Below, one piece after another: positions 1 to 5,879 of a stretch of 14,464 nt of DNA. The first letter of the stretch is position 1. Each line of letters opens with the position of its first letter. A model generated the notes under the pieces. The model had not been told where the DNA came from. It did not search any database and saw only the letters and a program-made list of their open reading frames with translations. The translations under genes were made by a program, and so were the position numbers. The DNA comes from JBBQVO01 sp038211505. GTDB lineage: Bacteria > Chloroflexota > Dehalococcoidia > DSTF01 > JACRBR01. The stretch covers positions 1 through 14,464 of the forward strand of contig JBBQVO010000077.1 in the NCBI GenBank assembly GCA_038211505.1. The letters are read 5' to 3'.

Positions 1-7
1 ATTCAGC

Positions 8-26
8 AACAGCAGGGACTGCTGTT
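8..26. repeat. Perfect 8-bp hairpin at left edge
   Basis: AACAGCAG, loop GGA, CTGCTGTT form a perfect inverted repeat. It lies about 145 bases beyond the stop of the bifunctional nuclease gene. No clear T-run follows on either strand, so a terminator role is only a guess. The rest of positions 1-169 shows no gene I can support. Confidence 0.4.
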
Positions 27-169
27 ATACATCGCCTCATCTCCCGGCACGCATCGTTACCTGCGATCGAGTTTTGAGACGGCCCCGGACAGCCCGTGCT
101 ATTGGATTGGGAAACACAATCGCGCCGAGATCGCATGCCAATTGAGATGAGGAAGACGCGAGACGCAGA

Positions 170-700
170 TCAGCTTTTGCGCTTGTCGAAATCGTCGAGG
201 TCGAGGCTTTCGATGAAGTCTTTGAAGGCCGACATCTTCTCGAGCTCTTCGGGGTCGATCGGGGCGCCACGAGCGCCGGACGAGACTGCTTCGCCGTCCT
301 TGTCGAGCAGGACGCCGGCGCGGTCGAGGACGCCCTCTTCGGCGTAGATCGGCACCTTGGCGCGGACGGCGAGCGCGATGGCGTCACTGGGGCGGGAATC
401 GATCTCCATCGAACCGCCATTTACGTCAAGTACGACGCGGGCGTAGAAGGTGTCGTTGGCGAGGTCGTTGACCAAGATGTGGTTGACGTTGGCGCCCAGC
501 GTCTCGATGACGGAGCGCAGGAGGTCGTGGGTGAGGGGGCGGGCGACGGAGACTTCCTGAAGCTGGACGGCGATGGCGTCAGCTTCGGCGGGGCCGATCC
601 AGATCGGCAAATAGCGGTCGGACGCCTTCTCCTTGAGGATGACCACCCGTTGGTAGTTCATCAGGCTCACCCTGATGCTTTCGATTGTCATCTCAATCAA
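170..700 (-). CDS. Bifunctional nuclease family protein (DUF151)
   Basis: This is a soluble protein of the bifunctional nuclease / DUF151 family, whose characterised members have nuclease activity; the cellular role in most bacteria is unknown. Family hallmarks are visible in order: MTIESIRVS start, LPIWIGPAEADAIA, RPLTHDLLRSVIETLG, NDLANDTFYARVVL, and IDSRPSDAIALAVRAKVPIY. An acidic tail (EELEKMSAFKDFIESLDLDDF) closes it. Start choice: the sequence GGAGG at 714-710 is 9 bases before a TTG at 700, which I favour. An ATG at 691 begins the conserved MTIES sequence but is 18 bases from the ribosome site, and a TTG at 709 is too close. Stop is TGA at 172-170. It is probably transcribed alone from the promoter at 755-726, though readthrough from the MFS operon upstream is possible. 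Confidence 0.9.
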   Translation of the reverse strand: MIEMTIESIRVSLMNYQRVVILKEKASDRYLPIWIGPAEADAIAVQLQEVSVARPLTHDLLRSVIETLGANVNHILVNDLANDTFYARVVLDVNGGSMEIDSRPSDAIALAVRAKVPIYAEEGVLDRAGVLLDKDGEAVSSGARGAPIDPEELEKMSAFKDFIESLDLDDFDKRKS

Positions 701-725
701 GCAGCCCAACCTCCATTCCCGATTC

Positions 726-755
726 AGTCTATGCAGCCCCTGCTCGCCGTGTCAA
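726..755 (-). promoter_or_regulatory. Sigma-70-type promoter for the DUF151 gene
   Basis: On the minus strand a perfect TTGACA (755-750) is followed after 18 bases by TAGACT (731-726, four of six consensus bases). This would start a transcript near 719, leaving a very short leader that contains the GGAGG ribosome site at 714-710. The call rests on pattern alone. Confidence 0.5.
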
Positions 756-771
756 CGAATCCAGATTCGTT
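754..771 (-). terminator. Hairpin just after the second MFS gene
   Basis: AACGAATC, CA, GATTCGTT is a perfect 8-bp inverted repeat starting 5 bases after the MFS stop codon. Only a weak T tract follows, and the repeat overlaps the -35 box of the next gene by two bases. It may end the MFS operon transcript. Confidence 0.4.
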
Positions 772-776
772 TCGCA

Positions 777-2159
777 TTACATCGGTGTGCCGCTCGAGAC
801 CTCCGGCGGCGGCGGCCGCGAGCCCGTCGACCACTTCGCCTCGAAGTAGATGCTGAAGGCGGCGATCGTCCCCATGACGACGGCGATGGCGAACAGCACG
901 ACGCTCACACCAAAGATATCGGCCACCGACCCCGCGACAATCAGCGGCAATATGCCGACGGCGTTCGCGAGGACGACCTGGGCTGCGAAAACCCGCCCGC
1001 GCATCTCGGCGGGCGCACGCTCGTGGAGGACGGTCTGCGCGGGTGCGTTGACAAGCGCGTACGTGAAGCCGAGCGGGCCGGCGAACGCCATCGTCAGCAG
1101 GACGAGGATCGAGAGGCCACCGGCGCGTTCGCTGCCGGATCCGAACGGATGAAGATGATCGGTCGAATCCAGCAGGCGCGATACGGGCTCGATCAGGCCC
1201 AGCGCGACGACGCAGAGTGAGAGTCCGACGAGGCCGATGATCACGGTGCGGCTCTTGCCGAAGCGAGCGGCAATCATCGGCAGGGCCCGCAGGCCGATGA
1301 TCGCGCCGATGCCGACGGGGGCGAAGATCGTGACGGCTTTGTCGGGCGAGATCTTGAGGATCGCCTGCATGTAGCGCGGCACGAGCACGGCGAAGAGGAG
1401 CACCATCGAGCTACCGGTCGCGTAGTGAATCAGCGCCAGCGTCGCGACGGGGTCTTTTGCCAGTGTTCGAAGCGTGTGCATGTAGTCGCCGGCCGCCGAT
1501 CTCAGCTCGCGGAACGTTGGCAGCGATCGATCGGGCGCGGCGTCGCTCTCGGCGATCGGCGGCATCAGCCAGGCGCAGGCGACGGCGACGGCGAACATCA
1601 GCGCCGCGATGAAGAAGAGCCAGGCCTCGCCGAGCGTCGGCAGCAGGATCGGCGCGAGGAAGATCATGCCGGCGAGCTGCGATCCGGTGACGGCCATGCT
1701 GAACATGCTGTTCGCCGACATCAGCTGCTCCTTCGGCACAACCGAGGGCACCGTCACGGCGTCCGTCGTGCCGAAGAACTGGCTCGAGGTCGCGAAGAAG
1801 ACACTGATCAGGATCAGCAGCGAGACGTGATCGCGCGAGAAGAGGAAGCAAAGCGCCAGCAACATGCGGGCGACGTTCGTCCAGATCAGCAGCAGCCGCT
1901 TGCTCCAGAGATCGACGACGACGCCGGAGAAGACGCCGAAGACGACGGACGGAATGACGAACGACAGCACGAGGACGGACGTGAACGTCGAGCCCTTCGT
2001 GAGTTTCGTAACGATGACGAGGAGCGTGAAGAGGATGGCGTTTTGCGCCGACTGCGAGATCAGCTGCGCGAGCCAGAGCAGCAGGAAGCTGCGGTTGGTG
2101 AGGACGGGGCGCGTTTTCGGCGGTGGTGGCTGACGGAGCGTCGTCGCGCTGCTCGCCAT
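777..2159 (-). CDS. MFS transporter (second of a tandem pair)
   Basis: This 460-residue inner-membrane protein is almost entirely hydrophobic helices and fits a 12-helix major facilitator of the MFS_3/EntS-like type. The substrate cannot be read from sequence. After a short tail (MASSATTLRQPPPPKTRP) the first helix begins at NRSFLLLWLAQLISQSAQN. The loop 2-3 signature is GVVVDLWSKRLLL, a motif-A-like GxxxD. A second-half loop reads ERAPAEMRGRVFAAQVVLANAVG, matching the equivalent loop in the upstream neighbour. The ATG directly abuts the neighbour's stop (TAGATG), so translation is probably coupled. The two proteins align along their length and look like an old tandem duplication. Confidence 0.88.
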   Translation of the reverse strand: MASSATTLRQPPPPKTRPVLTNRSFLLLWLAQLISQSAQNAILFTLLVIVTKLTKGSTFTSVLVLSFVIPSVVFGVFSGVVVDLWSKRLLLIWTNVARMLLALCFLFSRDHVSLLILISVFFATSSQFFGTTDAVTVPSVVPKEQLMSANSMFSMAVTGSQLAGMIFLAPILLPTLGEAWLFFIAALMFAVAVACAWLMPPIAESDAAPDRSLPTFRELRSAAGDYMHTLRTLAKDPVATLALIHYATGSSMVLLFAVLVPRYMQAILKISPDKAVTIFAPVGIGAIIGLRALPMIAARFGKSRTVIIGLVGLSLCVVALGLIEPVSRLLDSTDHLHPFGSGSERAGGLSILVLLTMAFAGPLGFTYALVNAPAQTVLHERAPAEMRGRVFAAQVVLANAVGILPLIVAGSVADIFGVSVVLFAIAVVMGTIAAFSIYFEAKWSTGSRPPPPEVSSGTPM

Positions 2160-3569
2160 CTAGTACGCCACCCGCGCCGGGCTGGCCAGGTTGCGCGCCG
2201 CGTAATACAGCGCCAGCAGCGCGGCGCCGATAGCAATGAGGAAGAAGACCGGAGAAACACCAAGTGCATCGGCGAGCAAGCCGGTCAGCAGGATCGGCGG
2301 GATCGACGCGAGATTCGTCAGCACAGTCTGAGCGGCGACCACGCGTCCCTGCATCTCTTGTGGTATCCGTTCGTTGATCACCGACCGGCCGACGATATTC
2401 ACAAACGTAAACGCGAACGCCAGCCCCGCACCCAGCACCGATGTGATCATAATCCGTGCGGTCGTCTGACCGAAGGGCCCGGGATCGAAGAGCCCGGCGG
2501 GATTGAGATCGCGCAGGGCGTCGCCGATCGGCGCGACGAAGGCGAGCAGCATCACAAAGACGATCATCGCGCCGAATGATCCGCCGACGCCCCACCAGGC
2601 GGAGACGCGCGCCGACATATTGCGCACCAGCCGCAGCGCCAGCCAGATGCCGATGGCGGCGGGCGCGGCGACGAAGATCACGTTCTCCGCGTTGACGCCG
2701 AGGACGTTCTTCGCGTAGCGCGGCAGCAGCGTCGCGACGATCAGTCCCGTCGTGTTGGCGAGCACGATGATGACGACGCTGATGTACGACACGGAGTCGG
2801 TCGTCAGATGGTGCCACGCTTCGGCGAAGCGCTCGCGCGTCTCCTCGATCGACGCCGGCATCTCGGCGTCGAAGATCGAACCGCCGAGGCCGTCGACGAT
2901 GAGGTAATTGAACGCGCCGACGATGAACATGACAGCGCAGACGATCGCCAACGGCGGCGCGCCAATCGTCTTGAGGAAGATCGCCGGCAGGATCATCAGC
3001 CCGATGATCTGGGAGAGGAGTGACGCCAGGTTGTTGAGAGAGTTCGCGGCCGTGAGGTCTTCCGGCGGCACGACGGCCGGGAGCGCGGCGCCGCTCGCCG
3101 GGCCGGCGAACTGCGAAGCGACGGCGAATAGCACGGCGATCACATAGATGACGAGCACGTTGTCCGTAGAGATGGCAAGCAGCACACAGAGCGCGGCTCG
3201 GAGCGCGTTTGTGCCGGCAAGCACGAGGCCTTTCGGCATGCGGTCGACGAGCACGCCGGAGACGGTGCCGAGCAGCGCCGTCGGTGCGATGTAGGCGACG
3301 ACGAACAGGCTGCTGAAGATGCTCTTGCCGGTAGCGTTCACGACAAGGATCAGCATCGTGTAGACGATTGCGTCGGCAGGGATGTTGGAGATGAGCTTCG
3401 CCACCCAGAGCTTGCGGTAGGCGTCGTTGCGCTCGAACAGAGCCCGCTCACCGACGATCGAGGAGAGGCGCAGCAGCGTATTGCGCCCGGATGGCGCGCG
3501 CCGGTAGAGAGGCGGGCGCGGCGTCGGGGTGGGTGTAGGAGCTGGCGTGGGCGTCGGTGCGTGCGCCAT
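2160..3569 (-). CDS. MFS transporter with Pro/Thr-repeat N-terminus
   Basis: This 469-residue protein is a 12-helix major facilitator, paralogous to its downstream neighbour. The first ~20 residues are a low-complexity Thr-Pro repeat (TPTPAPTPTPTP), followed by a basic linker and then helix 1 at YRKLWVAKLISNIPADAIVY. Loop 2-3 reads GVLVDRMPKGLVLAGTNALRA, a good motif A. The second-half loop reads NERIPQEMQGRVVAAQTVLTNLAS. Its ATG overlaps the TGA of the DUF951 gene (ATGA at 3569), and its own TAG is followed without a gap by the next ATG, so the three genes form one coupled unit. Whether the two MFS proteins act together or transport different solutes is unknown. Confidence 0.88.
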   Translation of the reverse strand: MAHAPTPTPAPTPTPTPRPPLYRRAPSGRNTLLRLSSIVGERALFERNDAYRKLWVAKLISNIPADAIVYTMLILVVNATGKSIFSSLFVVAYIAPTALLGTVSGVLVDRMPKGLVLAGTNALRAALCVLLAISTDNVLVIYVIAVLFAVASQFAGPASGAALPAVVPPEDLTAANSLNNLASLLSQIIGLMILPAIFLKTIGAPPLAIVCAVMFIVGAFNYLIVDGLGGSIFDAEMPASIEETRERFAEAWHHLTTDSVSYISVVIIVLANTTGLIVATLLPRYAKNVLGVNAENVIFVAAPAAIGIWLALRLVRNMSARVSAWWGVGGSFGAMIVFVMLLAFVAPIGDALRDLNPAGLFDPGPFGQTTARIMITSVLGAGLAFAFTFVNIVGRSVINERIPQEMQGRVVAAQTVLTNLASIPPILLTGLLADALGVSPVFFLIAIGAALLALYYAARNLASPARVAY

Positions 3570-3808
3570 CAGTCGCGCTCCAGGGCGATGCGCATCTGTT
3601 CGGGATCGGGCTCAGGGCCGCGGCTGACGAAGGTCTTGAGCCGCTTTTCCAGCGTGCGGCGCTCAAGCAGGACGCGGTGGCCGCAGGTGTTGCAGGTGAG
3701 GCCGATGTCTGCGCCGAGGCGGACGATCGTCCACTCGAAGCCGCCGCAGGGATGCGGCTTGCGCAAACGCACCAGATCGCCCATCCGGAAGTCGACGATT
3801 TCGCTCAT
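3569..3808 (-). CDS. DUF951 family small zinc-ribbon-like protein
   Basis: This 79-residue protein has the DUF951 pattern: MGDLVRLRKPHPCGGFEWTI, then VRLGADIGLTCNTCGHRVLL, then a basic stretch RRTLEKRLKTFV. The HPCG and CNTCGH cysteines could bind metal. The function of the family is not established; it is common in Firmicutes and Chloroflexota. The reading frame is open further upstream, but that extension runs through dispersed repeats and has no family similarity, so I start at ATG 3808 (MSEIVDF). No strong ribosome site precedes either this ATG or the one at 3784. The TGA overlaps the ATG of the MFS gene by the ATGA arrangement. Confidence 0.8.
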   Translation of the reverse strand: MSEIVDFRMGDLVRLRKPHPCGGFEWTIVRLGADIGLTCNTCGHRVLLERRTLEKRLKTFVSRGPEPDPEQMRIALERD

Positions 3809-3870
3809 GTCCGGCGACAGCTTACAGAGTTCGCGGGGCGTGATGCGGAGATCCGCGCGGGTTGGGATGG

Positions 3871-4145
3871 GAACCACAGAGACACAGAGGCACAGCGGTT
3901 TTCTTGGGATCTTCACCAGACTCTGTCGCGCGGTTCGCCATTTCAGGCTCGCCTTCGAGATCCTGGGCGGGAGTTCGCAAACAGAAATGCTGGGCGCTGT
4001 CATCGGCGGCGCTCGTCGCGACGCTGGGGAAGACGACGTTAGTGGCGCTCCGAGCACCTCACCCCCGGCCCCTTTCCACGCAGTGGAGAGGGGAGTTCTT
4101 GATGGAACGATGCGATCCCAACGAAGCTCTGTGTCTCTGTGGTTC
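3871..4145. repeat. 275-bp segment bounded by perfect 19-bp inverted repeats
   Basis: GAACCACAGAGACACAGAG at 3871-3889 is found as an exact reverse complement at 4127-4145. The enclosed DNA holds a second hairpin repeat (4055-4094) and no convincing gene. The layout resembles a small non-coding mobile element or two opposed copies of a dispersed repeat. No target duplication was identified. Confidence 0.55.
4055..4094. repeat. Dispersed hairpin repeat, copy 1
   Basis: This begins CACCTCACCCC and ends in a hairpin: 4069-4079 pairs with GTGGAGAGGGG at 4083-4093 (11 bp, one T-G pair). The same unit recurs at 13065-13113, inside the thiS reading frame. Confidence 0.65.
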
Positions 4146-4164
4146 ATTTCGACACAAAGCCGAA

Positions 4165-4184
4165 CGCCCGCATTGCTGCGGGCG
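4165..4184. repeat. Palindrome CGCCCGC...GCGGGCG
   Basis: This is a perfect 7-bp inverted repeat with a 6-base loop (ATTGCT). It lies between the 19-bp inverted repeat and the CAP gene terminus, as one more member of the local repeat cluster. Confidence 0.45.
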
Positions 4185-4203
4185 CTCCGTCTGTTCCCCC
4201 GGG

Positions 4204-4271
4204 CGGCGACTAAGATCAGCAGTCGCGTAGCCTTCGGCGGCGACTGCGATCAGCAGTCGCGGTTGCCTTCG
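4204..4271. repeat. Imperfect tandem duplication at the CAP gene 3' end
   Basis: Two copies of about 33 bases (4204-4236 and 4238-4271) differ at a few positions and one indel. Each contains an inverted repeat; in copy 2 it is GCGACTGC, GATCA, GCAGTCGC (4240-4260). Copy 2 contains the last codons and TGA stop of the CAP gene. On the minus strand these hairpins follow the coding region and might help end transcription, though no T-run is present. Confidence 0.6.
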
Positions 4272-4759
4272 AAGATCATCGTGTAGTAGATCTTGCCGTC
4301 GGCCGCTTTCGCGACGCCGGTGCCGAACCTCGTGTAGTGACAGTTCATGATGTTTTCCATGTGCGGAGGGCTGTTGTGCCACATGGTCACGGCGCGATCC
4401 GCCGACTGCGACCAGTCCCAGTTGTTCCAGGCGATGTTCTCGCCCGCCCAGGCGTGGCCGGTGCCGAGGCGATCCATGACACAGACGAAGTTGCAGCCGT
4501 CCGGCGGGTTGTGGCTGAAGTAGCCTTTCGCCGCCATATCCTGGCTGCGGACGCGGGCGACGGCGGCGAGTCCCTGATCGGGCATGAGGGGCGGCAGGCC
4601 GCCCTGGGTGCGGATGGCGTTGATGCCGGAGTACGTGCGCATTTCGGCGTCGCTCTCGGCGGTGCAGCCACTGAGCAGCGCGATTGCGGCGAGGCCGAAG
4701 ACGGCGATCGCCAGCAGTGTGAATGTCCGTCGGTGCGGCACGAGTGCTGCGGCCCTCAT
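4250..4759 (-). CDS. CAP/SCP-domain lipoprotein
   Basis: This 169-residue protein is predicted to be exported and lipid-anchored. The N-terminus has basic residues, a hydrophobic stretch (about 13-29) and a lipobox LLSGC with Cys32 as the modified residue. The rest is a CAP (SCP/PR1-like) domain, the fold also found in sporulation protein YkwD: FSHNPPDG, GENIAWN, MWHNSPPHMENIMN and FGTGVA are visible, including the conserved His and Glu positions. Extra cysteines (CNFVC, NC, terminal C) could form disulfides. The biochemical role of bacterial CAP proteins is mostly unknown. ATG 4759 is chosen because AAGGAG at 4773-4768 lies 8 bases upstream; the frame extends 19 codons further without support. 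The last residues and the stop fall in a duplicated hairpin repeat. Confidence 0.85.
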   Translation of the reverse strand: MRAAALVPHRRTFTLLAIAVFGLAAIALLSGCTAESDAEMRTYSGINAIRTQGGLPPLMPDQGLAAVARVRSQDMAAKGYFSHNPPDGCNFVCVMDRLGTGHAWAGENIAWNNWDWSQSADRAVTMWHNSPPHMENIMNCHYTRFGTGVAKAADGKIYYTMIFEGNRDC

Positions 4760-4766
4760 CGCATCA

Positions 4767-4785
4767 TCTCCTTCTCGTAAGGAGA
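4767..4785 (-). promoter_or_regulatory. Ribosome site of the CAP gene inside a hairpin
   Basis: On the minus strand TCTCCTT, loop ACGAG, AAGGAGA form a perfect 7-bp stem whose 3' arm is the ribosome-binding site of the CAP lipoprotein. If it folds in mRNA it would mask the site and reduce translation. Confidence 0.45.
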
Positions 4786-4815
4786 ATCGGCAGATGCGCG
4801 GCATTCTGGTATCCA

Positions 4816-4843
4816 CCTAAGGGACTTCTTTAACGTCCTTAGG
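4816..4843. repeat. Inverted repeat upstream of the CAP gene
   Basis: CCTAAGGGAC and GTCCTTAGG are complementary except for one bulged G, around a 9-base loop. The position suggests an operator or leader hairpin for the CAP gene, but no binding protein can be named. Confidence 0.4.
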
Positions 4844-5097
4844 GGAAATCGTTTGCGGGATACGGAGCGCACGGCAAAAGGGAAGCCAGCCGCCTTGCTG
4901 TCCAAACGCACATCCTTGCTCTCGCCCGACGCGCGCGTCGCGCGGATATGGGGACGCCCCGGCGTGGCGGGCGCCGCGGCTTGGGTCGATGCCTGCGGGC
5001 AGTTTTATCTTCGAGACGCCGGGGGTGTACCGGCCAGCCCCTACCCTACACGATCGTGCAAGGCGTTTGAAAGGCAGCCGCGTCAGTTGTCACAATG

Positions 5098-5718
5098 TTA
5101 TGTAGAGTGGAAGTGTGCGTGATAACGGAACGGACAAGTAGAGCGATCGACGGAATCGCCAAACGCCCATTGAACTGCACTCGCAAGCTGGTCGATCATG
5201 TCGTCGCGCGCCGCCTGCGGCCGTCTCATGACGAACGACGGATGCGGGAGGAGTAGCAGGCGCCGCTCGCCCGCTTCGCTCGACGACCAGTGCTCGCTGA
5301 TCGTCCATTCGCGAACCTGCGCCGCGACCCAGCCGATCAACCACGCGTGCGCGTCGCGCCCGAGGCCGACAATCGCGTGCGGCTGAATGACGGCGAGTTC
5401 ACGGCTCAAGTATCTGGCGCAGTTCGCAATTTCGGCCGTGGTCGATGGCCGGTTCTGCGGCGGGTGGCAATGCACCAAGTTCGTGATGAAGATCTCGCCC
5501 TTGCGGCGGTCAGCCTGCAGAAACGCTTCGTCGAGCAATTTCCCCGAACCGCCGGTAAACGGCACCTGTGCCTCGATGCACGGCTTGCCGCAGAGGCTCT
5601 GTCCGACGATGACGATCGGCGAGTGCGGATCGCCGGCGCCGGGCGATGCTGTCGTCGCTTCGCGATCGTCGTTCGCCGATAGGTTGAGTCCCGGGACAAA
5701 GTCGGCAGGCGCGCACAT
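5098..5718 (-). CDS. Uracil-DNA glycosylase superfamily protein (N-terminus frameshifted)
   Basis: This frame carries the body of a family 4/5-like uracil-DNA glycosylase, a base-excision repair enzyme. Visible features are the motif region IVIVGQSLCGKP...VPFTGGSGKLLD (residues 35-63), ITNLVHCHPPQNR (78-90), the pair Cys84/Cys100 separated by 15 residues as in the Fe-S-binding subgroup, IVGLG, and the C-terminal LPHPSF. The first Cys pair expected for a 4Fe-4S cluster is missing here. It lies just upstream in another frame (ACRLC), behind an ATG at 5761 with GAGG 5 bases before it. One extra base in CCCGGG (5690-5695) would explain this: removing it gives a 220-residue protein reading ACRLCPGLN. 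The ATG at 5718 has no ribosome site. The gene is therefore either a recent pseudogene or affected by a sequencing error. Exact subfamily is uncertain. Confidence 0.75.
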   Translation of the reverse strand: MCAPADFVPGLNLSANDDREATTASPGAGDPHSPIVIVGQSLCGKPCIEAQVPFTGGSGKLLDEAFLQADRRKGEIFITNLVHCHPPQNRPSTTAEIANCARYLSRELAVIQPHAIVGLGRDAHAWLIGWVAAQVREWTISEHWSSSEAGERRLLLLPHPSFVMRRPQAARDDMIDQLASAVQWAFGDSVDRSTCPFRYHAHFHST

Positions 5719-5761
5719 CGGCCGCGATGTCTGAAAGAACGATGTCGCACTCGATCGTCAT
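5690..5761 (-). pseudogene. Displaced 5' end of the UDG gene (Fe-S Cys pair)
   Basis: From ATG 5761, preceded by GAGGTGACG, this frame reads MTIECDIVLSDIAADVRACRLCPG. That is typical of the first helix and the CxxC cluster ligands of iron-sulfur uracil-DNA glycosylases. It then loses similarity, while the family resemblance resumes in the frame offset by one base. Confidence 0.6.
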
Positions 5762-5811
5762 CGTCACCTCGGTCGCGAGTCTCTCAAACCCGAACCCTTC
5801 GAACAAGTAAC

Positions 5812-5845
5812 AGAAGAGGCCACCGCTGCGGCGATGGCCTCTTCT
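5812..5845 (-). terminator. Hairpin terminator after gyrB
   Basis: AGAAGAGGCCA and TGGCCTCTTCT form a perfect 11-bp stem with a 12-base loop, 35 bases past the gyrB stop. On the minus strand it is followed by the moderately T-rich GTTACTTGTT. It probably ends the gyrB transcript before the UDG gene. Confidence 0.65.
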
Positions 5846-5879
5846 CGTCTTTCCCTAACAACCCACCGGGACGACAACC

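Larger units (their letters stand above)
3809..4249. other. Repeat-rich intergenic region without a credible gene
   Basis: This 441-bp gap between the CAP lipoprotein stop and the DUF951 start consists mainly of short dispersed repeats and hairpins, listed separately. Reading frames that cross it have repeat-derived sequence and no recognisable domains. No promoter for the DUF951-MFS operon stands out. Confidence 0.6.
4760..5097. other. Intergenic region between UDG and CAP genes
   Basis: These 338 bases carry no gene I can support. Visible structure includes an inverted repeat at 4816-4843 (CCTAAGGGAC ... GTCCTTAGG with one bulged base and a 9-base loop), about 57 bases before the CAP start, which could be an operator or RNA hairpin. 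A 12-base palindrome GACGCGCGCGTC lies at 4928-4939. A plus-strand open frame of 89 codons here shows no family features. Confidence 0.5.

Noticed and set aside
1425..2579. Long plus-strand open frame of 384 codons opposite the MFS genes
   Set aside because: The composition is Arg/Glu/Gln/Asp-rich with no domain, and it lies antisense to two clear membrane transporters. It is a GC-driven shadow.
3809..4147. 113-residue N-terminal extension of the DUF951 frame
   Set aside because: It is translated from dispersed repeats, and the family is only about 60-80 residues long.
4853..5122. 89-codon plus-strand frame between UDG and CAP genes
   Set aside because: There is no ribosome site and no similarity to known families, and it overlaps the UDG 3' end on the opposite strand.
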